Shown: positions 26,871 to 34,480 of the stretch, in pieces
Layout of the letters: every line of letters starts with the position of its first letter
Position numbering within the stretch: the stretch's first letter is position 1
Origin: Sphingobacteriaceae bacterium
GTDB taxonomy: Bacteria > Bacteroidota > Bacteroidia > Sphingobacteriales > Sphingobacteriaceae
Reading direction: 5' to 3'
DNA: 43,843 nt
Assembly: GCA_947479815.1 (NCBI GenBank)
Contig: CANKAT010000022.1
Coordinates: 1 to 43,843 of the forward strand
Made by a program: the position numbers and the translations under genes
Notes under the pieces: model-generated
Told to the model about the DNA's origin: nothing
The model's database searches: none
Seen by the model: only the letters and a program-made list of their open reading frames with translations

Positions 26871-27662
26871 ATGGATATCAGGAACAAAGTTATTTGGATA
26901 ACAGGTGCATCAAGTGGAATAGGTGAAGCACTAACTTATAAACTAAATGCATTGGGTGCCAAACTCATCCTCTCATCCAGAAACAGAGAATCCTTATATG
27001 CGGTAAAAAATAATTGTACGATCAACCCCCTTGACATACATGTACTTCCGCTCGACCTTGAAAACACCGATTCTTTAAAAGAAGTGACAGCTTCAGCAAT
27101 CAAAATATTTAATAGAATTGATATAATTATCCATTCTGGCGGTGTTAGCCAGCGTTCACTGGCGCTTGAAACCGATCTGACAGTTGCCCAAAGGATCATG
27201 AATATCAATTTCTGGGGTACTGTAGCACTTACTCAGAGCATTTTACCCTTTATGTTATCCAAAAATGCAGGTCATATTGTTATTATCAGTAGCCTGGTTG
27301 GGAAATTCGGAACAAAATTTCGTTCGACTTACTCAGCATCCAAACATGCTTTACATGGGTATTTCGATTCATTACGCACAGAAATAAATCCTAAAATAAA
27401 GATTAGTATTATTTGCCCAGGTTTCATTAAAACAAATGTCACTATCAATGCTTTAACTGCAGATGGAACCAAACAAAATAGTATGGATGATGCCCAGGCT
27501 AATGGGATGCCAGCAGATCAATGTGCCTTAGAAATAATTAAGGCTATTCAAGCAGAAAAAGAAGAAGTCTATATAGGTGGAAAGGAAAAATATGCTGTAC
27601 TACTAAAAAGATTTTTGCCAGGCCTGTTCTCTAAAATTGTACGTAAAGCCAAGGTTACTTAA
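26871..27662 (+). CDS. Short-chain dehydrogenase/reductase (DHRS7-like)
   Basis: Classical Rossmann-fold SDR of 263 aa. The cofactor loop TGASSGIG is at 11-18 and the catalytic residues are S141 (IISSLVGK), Y154 and K158 (YSASK). The usual NNAG is replaced by HSGGVS at about 88-93, as in the DHRS7/YqjQ-like branch. S35-R37 after the second strand suggest NADP(H) preference (inference). No membrane anchor is obvious. The substrate is unknown. It follows hemW by 5 bp, probably the same transcript, and ends only 4 bp from the convergent gene at 27667. Confidence 0.9.
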   Translation: MDIRNKVIWITGASSGIGEALTYKLNALGAKLILSSRNRESLYAVKNNCTINPLDIHVLPLDLENTDSLKEVTASAIKIFNRIDIIIHSGGVSQRSLALETDLTVAQRIMNINFWGTVALTQSILPFMLSKNAGHIVIISSLVGKFGTKFRSTYSASKHALHGYFDSLRTEINPKIKISIICPGFIKTNVTINALTADGTKQNSMDDAQANGMPADQCALEIIKAIQAEKEEVYIGGKEKYAVLLKRFLPGLFSKIVRKAKVT

Positions 27663-27666
27663 TCCA

Positions 27667-28092
27667 TTAACTTGAATGATCAACAATTACCTTCCATTGG
27701 CCCTTGATTTTTTTTACAAGTAAAGTGAAATATCCCTTGGGTTCATCATTTTCTCTCCTTAAATGCCATGCGCCAAGTACAAATGCATGATCTGCAGCTA
27801 TCATTTTTATTTCCTTAATATTAAAGCTTAAATAACCCATCGCTGATTTGTTGGGATAACTCTTTTTATAATTTTTAAGGGTATTATTCCAGCCATGTTG
27901 AGGACCGCTTTTCCCAACAAAAAGCAATGAATCTGACTGATTATAGCCTTGCATATATTCATTAATGTCTCCTCTGTTCCATGCCTGTCTTTGGTCTTCA
28001 AGCAGTTTAAGAATTAAGTCGCTTTGGCTCCTTTGAGCATATAAATTGATAGCAAACAGTGAGAATAACAAGGAGATAACTAGTTTTTTCAT
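27667..28092 (-). CDS. Secreted SnoaL/NTF2-like protein (DUF4440 type)
   Basis: A 141-aa protein with a signal peptide (MKKLVISLLFSLFAINLYA, cleavage near AQRS) and an NTF2-like cone fold: an initial helix with RQAWNRGDINEYMQGY, then strands ending in GYFTLLVKKIKGQWKVIVDHSS. This resembles the DUF4440/SnoaL-like domains common in Bacteroidota periplasms. No enzyme function can be assigned. It is monocistronic and convergent with the SDR gene, with only 4 bp between the stop codons, so the two transcripts must overlap at their 3' ends. Confidence 0.8.
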   Translation of the reverse strand: MKKLVISLLFSLFAINLYAQRSQSDLILKLLEDQRQAWNRGDINEYMQGYNQSDSLLFVGKSGPQHGWNNTLKNYKKSYPNKSAMGYLSFNIKEIKMIAADHAFVLGAWHLRRENDEPKGYFTLLVKKIKGQWKVIVDHSS

Positions 28093-28210
28093 GTCTAAAA
28101 ATAAAGTTTTAAGAGAACATTTATAAAGTATTTGAAAATAGCGTGTTCAAGCAAAATCTGCTCAATCCTTTATTTGACACATCCTTAACATTAATAGCCG
28201 TTTAAACCTT

Positions 28211-28218
28211 TAACTTTG
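28211..28218 (+). promoter_or_regulatory. -7 promoter box of the VWA/MoxR operon
   Basis: TAACTTTG matches TAnnTTTG, 30 bp before the ATG at 28249. It covers an in-frame TTG at 28216, which therefore is unlikely to be a start codon. No TTG sits at the -33 spacing. Confidence 0.5.
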
Positions 28219-28248
28219 TCTTTTCAAAAATCAAAGCAATCAGATCAC

Positions 28249-29349
28249 ATGCGGGGACATGCATTTTCAAAATTTATTCCGAATGAGCTCCCAAAAGGAG
28301 GCTTTGATGAATTATTGAAGCTATTTCTCGAGCTGCTGAATTACACAGCAGGCGATGCGAATGAGGCTATTGCCTGGCTAAACGAACTAGACAAACAGTA
28401 CAAACTCACTAACGATGAGTACGGAATGGGCGACTTCATCGAAGACCTAAAGAAGAAAGGCTATTTGGGTGATGACGACAAAAACCCCGGAGGTTTTAAA
28501 ATAACTTCAAAAACTGAACAAAGCATCAGAAAATCTGCACTCGAAGAAATTTTTGGACAGCTGAAAAAATCTGGAAAGGGAGGCCACAACACTAATATTT
28601 CAGGTATCGGTGAGGAGAAAAATGCAGACAGAAGAGAATATCAATTTGGCGATAGTGTTGACCAAATTGACATGACCGCATCGATACACAATGCGCAGAT
28701 CAATCATGGTATTGGTGATTTTTCAATGACTGAAAAAGATCTTGAAGTTGAAGAAAAAGACTATAAAACCATTACTTCTACCGTACTAATGATTGACATT
28801 TCTCATTCGATGATTTTGTACGGAGAAGATAGGATTACCCCTGCAAAAAAAGTAGCAATGGCACTCGCAGAACTAATCAGAACTAAATATCCAAAAGACA
28901 CCTTGGATATTGTCGTATTCGGCAATGATGCCTGGACCATTACCATAAAAGAACTGCCTTATTTACAGGTAGGGCCATATTATACCAATACTTATGCAGG
29001 TCTGGAACTTGCCGTTGATTTATTAAGGAGAAGAAAAACTCATAATAAACAAATATTCATGATCACCGATGGTAAACCTACCTGTTTAAAGGAAGGCAAC
29101 AAATACTATAAGAACAGTGTGGGATTAGACCGCAAGGTGGTTAATAAAACCTTGAACATGGCTGCCCAATGCAAACGTCTTAGTATACCCATAACTACTT
29201 TCATGATTGCACAAGACCCTTATTTACAACAGTTTGTAAGGCAGTTTACTGAAATAAACGGAGGAAGGGCATTTTACAGTTCACTTAAAGGACTGGGAGA
29301 ATATATTTTTGAAGATTACATTAAGAACAGAAGAAGAACAATTAGATAG
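28249..29349 (+). CDS. VWA-domain protein paired with a MoxR ATPase
   Basis: A 366-aa cytosolic protein. The N-terminal about 170 residues are helical and charged (LPKGGFDELLKLFLELL). A C-terminal von Willebrand A domain (about 175-350) has an intact MIDAS metal site: D183-x-S185-x-S187 (MIDISHSM), a Thr near 246-248 (TNTYAG) and D274 (MITDGKPT). Such proteins act with MoxR-type AAA+ ATPases in metal insertion, complex maturation or remodelling. Start: the ATG at 28249 is preferred to the in-frame TTG at 28216, which overlaps the -7 box. Its ATPase partner follows after 11 bp. Confidence 0.88.
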   Translation: MRGHAFSKFIPNELPKGGFDELLKLFLELLNYTAGDANEAIAWLNELDKQYKLTNDEYGMGDFIEDLKKKGYLGDDDKNPGGFKITSKTEQSIRKSALEEIFGQLKKSGKGGHNTNISGIGEEKNADRREYQFGDSVDQIDMTASIHNAQINHGIGDFSMTEKDLEVEEKDYKTITSTVLMIDISHSMILYGEDRITPAKKVAMALAELIRTKYPKDTLDIVVFGNDAWTITIKELPYLQVGPYYTNTYAGLELAVDLLRRRKTHNKQIFMITDGKPTCLKEGNKYYKNSVGLDRKVVNKTLNMAAQCKRLSIPITTFMIAQDPYLQQFVRQFTEINGGRAFYSSLKGLGEYIFEDYIKNRRRTIR

Positions 29350-29360
29350 AATTTCGATTT

Positions 29361-30872
29361 ATGAATTTGCTGAAGATAAATACACTTAAAGAGCTCCGTG
29401 AATCCGGATATGTTTCCCGTTCAGTTAAAGAAGAACTGCGCGAGAACTTGATTAGGGAGCTGAAAAATAAAAACACTGTTTTAGAAGGCATCATTGGCTA
29501 TGAGGATACCGTTATTCCTGATCTTCAAACTGCCATTTTATCTCAGCATAATATTTTGCTTCTGGGCTTACGAGGTCAGGCAAAAACACGTATTGCTCGA
29601 TTAATGATCAATTTATTAGATGAATACGTTCCCTATATTGAAGGTTCCGAACTATTTGAAGATCCTTTAAATCCAATTTCCTGGTTCGGACATCATATTT
29701 TAGAAATTAAAGGAGAAGATACTCCAGTAGCATGGCTCCATCGTTCTGAACGATACACAGAAAAACTGGCAACTCCTGATGTTACTGTGGCCGATCTAAT
29801 TGGCGATGTTGACCCGATCAAGGCAGCTACATTAAAACTAACGTATTCAGACGAGCGTGTGATCCATTTCGGATTGATTCCTCGTGCGCACAGAGGAATT
29901 TTTGTGATCAATGAACTTCCTGATCTTCAGGCGCGTATTCAAGTTGCTTTGTTCAACATTCTGCAAGAAAAAGACATACAGATTCGAGGGTTTAAACTTC
30001 GGCTGCCTTTAGATATTCAGTTTGTTTTCACTGCGAATCCAGAAGATTATACCAATAGAGGATCTATTGTAACACCTTTAAAAGACAGGATAGAAAGTCA
30101 AATATTAACCCATTACCCCCGAAGCATAGATATTTCAAGAAAAATTACGCAACAGGAAGCCAAAATCACTGCTTCACAACGTGCAAGTATTGAAGCTGAT
30201 GGATTGGTAAAAGATTTGGTTGAACAAATTGCATTTGAAGCCCGTGATTCAGAATATATCGATAAAAAATCAGGTGTTTCGGCAAGGCTTACCATTTCTG
30301 CCTATGAGAATCTAATCAGCAATGCAGAAAGAAGAATGCTGCTGAATGGTGAAAAAAGTACTTTTGTCAGGATATCGGATTTCCTGGGAGTGATTCCAGC
30401 AATAACCGGAAAAATCGAACTTGTTTATGAAGGTGAGCTGGAAGGTCCAAGCAAGGTTGCCAATATTCTATTAGGCAAAGCAATAAAAACACTTATGATC
30501 ACCTATTTCCCTGATCCGGAAAAGTTAAAAAAGGCAAAATCGATCAATCCATACGCCGACATTATTAGCTGGTTTGCTGCAGGAAATACAATTAGCCTTA
30601 TTGATGATCTATCCTTAGAAGAGTATAAAAAATCATTAGAATCTGTTCCAGGCCTAAAAAATGTAATAAAACAATTTCATCCGCGTCTAAGTGATAATCA
30701 GAAAGTATTACTCATGGAATTCCTGCTTCATGGGCTTGCTGAATTCTCCTTAATCAATAAATCTTTTCTGGATAAAGGGTTCAGCTTTGCAGACATGTTT
30801 AACAGCCTGTTTAGTCAGGAATTTGAAGATGATGAAGACGAGGATTATAATGATGATAAGGGACGATATTAA
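29361..30872 (+). CDS. MoxR/magnesium-chelatase-like AAA+ ATPase
   Basis: Predicted molecular remodelling ATPase, 503 aa. Walker A is GLRGQAKT (69-76). Walker B is IFVINELPDL (180-189), with Asn184 where most AAA+ proteins have Asp; Glu185 is kept. Sensor 1 Asn is in FTANPEDYTNRG (about 226) and the arginine-finger region is PLKDRIESQI (R243). A helical lid and a long C-terminal domain follow (about 330-485), ending in a very acidic tail (FEDDEDEDYNDD). It is related to the chelatase/RavA group. With the preceding VWA protein it makes a MoxR-VWA pair; the client is unknown. Confidence 0.9.
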   Translation: MNLLKINTLKELRESGYVSRSVKEELRENLIRELKNKNTVLEGIIGYEDTVIPDLQTAILSQHNILLLGLRGQAKTRIARLMINLLDEYVPYIEGSELFEDPLNPISWFGHHILEIKGEDTPVAWLHRSERYTEKLATPDVTVADLIGDVDPIKAATLKLTYSDERVIHFGLIPRAHRGIFVINELPDLQARIQVALFNILQEKDIQIRGFKLRLPLDIQFVFTANPEDYTNRGSIVTPLKDRIESQILTHYPRSIDISRKITQQEAKITASQRASIEADGLVKDLVEQIAFEARDSEYIDKKSGVSARLTISAYENLISNAERRMLLNGEKSTFVRISDFLGVIPAITGKIELVYEGELEGPSKVANILLGKAIKTLMITYFPDPEKLKKAKSINPYADIISWFAAGNTISLIDDLSLEEYKKSLESVPGLKNVIKQFHPRLSDNQKVLLMEFLLHGLAEFSLINKSFLDKGFSFADMFNSLFSQEFEDDEDEDYNDDKGRY

Positions 30873-30906
30873 TACCCCTGCTTGCAGAATAAAATATAAC
30901 TAATTA

Positions 30907-32172
30907 ATGGGAAATCGGATTTTAGGATTAGTAGCGATTAGCATTCTGTTAATCTTTATTGATATTTATATTTACAGGGCTGTTCGATCAGTAAGCTGGA
31001 AATGGAAGAATAACAAATACTTATCATTCACTTATATTTGGTGGGGGTATACCTTGTTACTGATAATAGGCGTATTTATCAGTATATTTCTTAACATAAA
31101 ATTCCTCCTCCGATCCATTATTTTGGTTGTTTTCTTTCTGACCTTCGTATCCAAAATATTCATTCTTCCATTTTTAATAACTGACGACCTGCGCAGGGGC
31201 TTTATCTGGATCAAAAGAAAGCTTAAAAGCAAACCTAGAGATGAAAAAAGCTTGGATAGTATCAAACAGGAAGCTATTCCAAGATCAGAATTTATAATTA
31301 AGGCAGGAACACTTATTGCCGCATTGCCATTAGCATCCTTAACCTACGGTGTTGTTTCTAGTGCCTACGATTATCGTATAAAACGAAAAACACTTTTTTT
31401 ACCCAACCTACCTAAAGCTTTTGATGGAATTACTTTGGGTCAGATCTCTGACATTCACTCAGGAAGCTTTTATGATAATAAAGCCGTATTGGGTGGTGTT
31501 CAAATGCTACTTAAAGAGAAACCTGAACTTATTTTTTTTACTGGTGATCTGGTGAATAATTTAGCCTCAGAGATGAGAGATTATCAGGATATTTTCTCAA
31601 AAGTAAAAGCCCCCCTTGGAGTGTATTCAATTCTTGGGAATCATGACTATGGAGATTACTTTTTTGGGAAGGAAGGCTCAGCTGCCAAATCTAAAAACCT
31701 AGCTGATGTTAAGGTAACTCATAAGAATATGGGATGGGATCTTCTGCTAAACGAAAACAGGAGAATAAAAATAGAAGGTGAAGAAATTGCAGTTCTGGGT
31801 ATTGAAAACTGGGGGGTTGGAAGATTTGCAAAATACGGGCAAATGGACAAGGCAATCAAAAACACAGATGATGTTCCGGTTAAACTACTTTTATCGCATG
31901 ATCCATCGCATTGGAGGGCACAAGTACTTCCTGAATATCCACAGATTGATGCCATGTTCAGCGGCCACACGCATGGAATGCAATTTGGGATTGTTACCGA
32001 AAAATTTCAGTGGAGCCCTGCTCAATATGTCTATAAAGAATGGGCTGGACTTTATCAAGAAGGCGCTCAGCAATTATATGTAAATGTTGGATACGGCTTC
32101 TTGGGCTATCCTGGCCGCGTAGGAATGTTACCTGAAATTACGATATTTGAATTACGGCGGAGCAATTCATGA
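30907..32172 (+). CDS. Membrane-anchored metallophosphoesterase (YkuE/YaeI-like)
   Basis: Calcineurin-type phosphoesterase with an N-terminal membrane part: helices about 5-23, 41-63 and 67-91, then a further hydrophobic segment (about 132-152) leading into the catalytic domain. All metal-binding motifs are present: D182-x-H184, G213-D214, GNHD 244-247, H331 and GHTHG 353-357. Relatives hydrolyse phosphodiesters such as UDP-diacylglucosamine or lipid-linked substrates, but the substrate here is unknown. At 421 aa it is longer than YaeI because of the extra membrane region. It is 34 bp after the MoxR gene and 20 bp before the UbiA-like gene. Confidence 0.92.
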   Translation: MGNRILGLVAISILLIFIDIYIYRAVRSVSWKWKNNKYLSFTYIWWGYTLLLIIGVFISIFLNIKFLLRSIILVVFFLTFVSKIFILPFLITDDLRRGFIWIKRKLKSKPRDEKSLDSIKQEAIPRSEFIIKAGTLIAALPLASLTYGVVSSAYDYRIKRKTLFLPNLPKAFDGITLGQISDIHSGSFYDNKAVLGGVQMLLKEKPELIFFTGDLVNNLASEMRDYQDIFSKVKAPLGVYSILGNHDYGDYFFGKEGSAAKSKNLADVKVTHKNMGWDLLLNENRRIKIEGEEIAVLGIENWGVGRFAKYGQMDKAIKNTDDVPVKLLLSHDPSHWRAQVLPEYPQIDAMFSGHTHGMQFGIVTEKFQWSPAQYVYKEWAGLYQEGAQQLYVNVGYGFLGYPGRVGMLPEITIFELRRSNS

Positions 32173-32192
32173 TCTGATTCCGGGTTCAATAT

Positions 32193-33071
32193 ATGAACAA
32201 ACAATTCTGGCAAACACTAGATTTTCTATTGTATAGCAATATTTTTATTGCTTTATGTGCAGTATCTCAGGGCATGGTTACGTACTGGCTCATACAGGAC
32301 AAACCTGATATATATGTATTAGGTCTCTTATTCTGTTCTACACTGGCTCTCTACAATTTTAGCATACTGCAATCAAAACCCGAAAAACCGGAGAATTCTC
32401 GATTCCAAAGAGTTAGGTGGATATTTTCACATTATCGACTGATGATCACCCTAACATTCATTTCAGCGATCGCAATAATCCCATTGAGCTTTTTTTTGAA
32501 CACTTCTTCCAAACTACTTCTCATCGGTTTGGGTCTTATATCTATTGCTTATAACCTGCCCATTTTTTCGATTAATGATAAACGATTTAGCCTTCGCAAT
32601 ATCCCTGGGGTCAAGCTTTTTATTATCGCTATGGTCTGGGCAGCAAGTTGTGTCCTGCTCCCGATCTTTGCAATAGAAGAGAATAATTCTGTGGCAATTA
32701 CACTAAATGAAACGATACTATTATTTTCAAAGCGATTTTTTTTCATTGCAGCTATTACTGTTCCATTTGATATAAGAGATATTTTTCAAGATAAAAGCAA
32801 CGAGCTAAAGACCATACCCGTAATTTTTGGCGAAAAAAATTCATTGCTGATATGCCAGGTATTACTGGCAACCTACCTGTTATTGTTGTTTAGCTTTACT
32901 GAAAGGATAGACGGAAATTTTTTTGCACTCAGCCTAACCATATTTTTATCAGGCTGGCTTATTTTTAAATCGAAATGGAAAAAGAATGAATATTATTACT
33001 TTCTTTTCCTAGATGGAACAATGATTCTCCAATTAATTATGCTACTCCTATTCAGTACTATTCCATTATGA
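32193..33071 (+). CDS. UbiA-like polytopic membrane protein lacking the first Asp motif
   Basis: A 292-aa protein with about eight or nine hydrophobic helices. The segment D193-I-R-D196-I-F-Q-D200 followed by ELKTIPVIFG resembles the second Asp-rich motif of UbiA prenyltransferases (D-x-x-D-x-x-x-D plus TIPV). The first motif, normally N-D-x-x-D-x-x-x-D after helix 2, is replaced by ALYNFSILQSK, with no Asp. It is either a degenerate or functionally altered UbiA-superfamily member; prenyl transfer is doubtful. Its stop codon overlaps the ATG of the MOSC gene (ATGA at 33068-33071), so the two are translationally coupled. Confidence 0.72.
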   Translation: MNKQFWQTLDFLLYSNIFIALCAVSQGMVTYWLIQDKPDIYVLGLLFCSTLALYNFSILQSKPEKPENSRFQRVRWIFSHYRLMITLTFISAIAIIPLSFFLNTSSKLLLIGLGLISIAYNLPIFSINDKRFSLRNIPGVKLFIIAMVWAASCVLLPIFAIEENNSVAITLNETILLFSKRFFFIAAITVPFDIRDIFQDKSNELKTIPVIFGEKNSLLICQVLLATYLLLLFSFTERIDGNFFALSLTIFLSGWLIFKSKWKKNEYYYFLFLDGTMILQLIMLLLFSTIPL

Positions 33072-33727
33072 AGAATATTAATATTATTTCCTTAAACATT
33101 CTTGGCAAAGCTGAACTTATGGTATCAGATCATCAAAAAGCGATGACTGCATTTAGGAAAATAGCCATTCAAACGGAAGGAATTGAATTAGAACTTACAG
33201 GTTTTTCAGGCGATATGGTTAAGAATACTAAACACCACGGTGGAAATGATAAAGCAATATGCTGCTATAATTCAGACCATTTTGAAAAATGGAAGATTGA
33301 GCTAGGATTCGACCTTACACAGGGAGCATTTGGCGAAAACCTGACCTTGCAAGGAGAAAATGCACATGAGCGCCATGTTTATATCGGCGACCGCTATCAA
33401 TTAGGTGAGGCAATAGTAGAAGTATCGGAACCCCGCGGACCATGCTATATGATTGGTATCAGGTATAACTATAAGGAATTTCCAGTGCATCTTCAAACAT
33501 CAGGGCTTACGGGCTATTACCTAAGAACAATCCAACCGGGCTTTGTTAAAAAAACTGACCAACTGGTCCACCTGAGTTCACATCCCGAAAAGATATCTGT
33601 CATGGATGTAAATTATATACGCTATCACGATCAAGAAAATAAGGAATGGATACAACGCTTAGTTAACCTGAATGAACTAACTGAGGAATGGCGGATGATG
33701 TTTGAAAAGAGACTCTTCAAATTATAG
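33068..33727 (+). CDS. MOSC-domain protein (YiiM-like)
   Basis: A 219-aa MOSC protein. The domain (about 30-165) shows KHHGGNDKAICCYNSDHF, GAFGENLTLQG and VSEPRGPCYMIG with the conserved Cys126, the likely sulfur or molybdenum ligand. A C-terminal helical part (165-219) resembles the 3-alpha domain of YiiM. Such proteins handle sulfur or the molybdenum cofactor and, for YiiM and relatives, reduce N-hydroxylated compounds. It is cytosolic. Translation is coupled to the UbiA-like gene by a 4-bp overlap. It ends 61 bp from the convergent response regulator, with no strong terminator between. Confidence 0.9.
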   Translation: MKNINIISLNILGKAELMVSDHQKAMTAFRKIAIQTEGIELELTGFSGDMVKNTKHHGGNDKAICCYNSDHFEKWKIELGFDLTQGAFGENLTLQGENAHERHVYIGDRYQLGEAIVEVSEPRGPCYMIGIRYNYKEFPVHLQTSGLTGYYLRTIQPGFVKKTDQLVHLSSHPEKISVMDVNYIRYHDQENKEWIQRLVNLNELTEEWRMMFEKRLFKL

Positions 33728-33788
33728 TTTAAGCCAATTAGTACTAAGGAGTACCAGTTACTGACTTCCTATATTCTGAAAAAGTAGT

Positions 33789-34478
33789 TTACTCAATCAC
33801 AAACTTATAGCCTACTCCGCGAACAGTTTGCATAAAATGAGGCCTATCAGGATTACTTTCAATTTTTTTCCGCAAGCGCACAATATGCATATCAAGCGTT
33901 CGAGTATTCACATCAGAGTTATAGCCCCAAACAACCATCATTAACTCATCACGATTGATAACAGTATTGGCATTTTTTAAAAAATAAAGTAGAATCCTAT
34001 TTTCCAGAATGGTAAGCTCAATCTTTTTATTATCGCGCAACAATGAATGCGTGTTCGGATGATGTTCCATATTGCCAAATTTATAGACTTCAGATTTTTC
34101 ATTATTGATTACAAATTTAACCTTGTTGTCAATTAAAGCTACCAGAACATCCATGTTAAATGGTTTGGTTACATAATCTGAAACTCCAAAACTGTAAGCA
34201 TCAATTTTATCAATATCCTGCGACTTGGCAGTAACCATGATAATCAAATTATCAAAACCTAGCTTTCTAACATTCTGACAAACCTCCGAACCTTGTTTGG
34301 TAGGCAACATCCAGTCAAGCAGTACAATATCCGGCTGTTCCGTCATGATCAACTCCTCTGCAATCTGACCGTCTGAAGCATCCACTACTTTATAGCCCTC
34401 GGCCTGCAGACGATGTACTACCAGGAATCTTAAATTCTCATCATCCTCAATAACGGCAATCTTGATTTCTTTTTGCAT
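33789..34478 (-). CDS. OmpR/PhoB-family response regulator
   Basis: DNA-binding output of a two-component system, 229 aa. Receiver domain 1-120: acidic pocket E11-D12-D13, phospho-acceptor D55 (LLDWMLP), T82 and K104 (YVTKPFN). Winged-helix effector 130-228: ELTILENRILLYFLKN, then the recognition region DVNTRTLDMHIVRLRKKI and the final wing TVRGVGYKFVIE. It resembles RprY of Bacteroides. It lies 2 bp after its cognate kinase and is the last gene of the S9 peptidase-kinase-regulator unit. Target genes cannot be read from the sequence. Confidence 0.93.
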   Translation of the reverse strand: MQKEIKIAVIEDDENLRFLVVHRLQAEGYKVVDASDGQIAEELIMTEQPDIVLLDWMLPTKQGSEVCQNVRKLGFDNLIIMVTAKSQDIDKIDAYSFGVSDYVTKPFNMDVLVALIDNKVKFVINNEKSEVYKFGNMEHHPNTHSLLRDNKKIELTILENRILLYFLKNANTVINRDELMMVVWGYNSDVNTRTLDMHIVRLRKKIESNPDRPHFMQTVRGVGYKFVIE

Positions 34479-34480
34479 AA

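Noticed and set aside
28216-28248. TTG start for the VWA protein, 33 bp upstream of the ATG
   Set aside because: The TTG is part of an exact -7 box (TAACTTTG), so it should not be in the mRNA; the ATG at 28249 fits a short leader.
33740-33756. GTACT/AGTAC mini-hairpin between the MOSC and response regulator genes
   Set aside because: Only five A/T-rich pairs and no T run on either strand; too weak to call a terminator.
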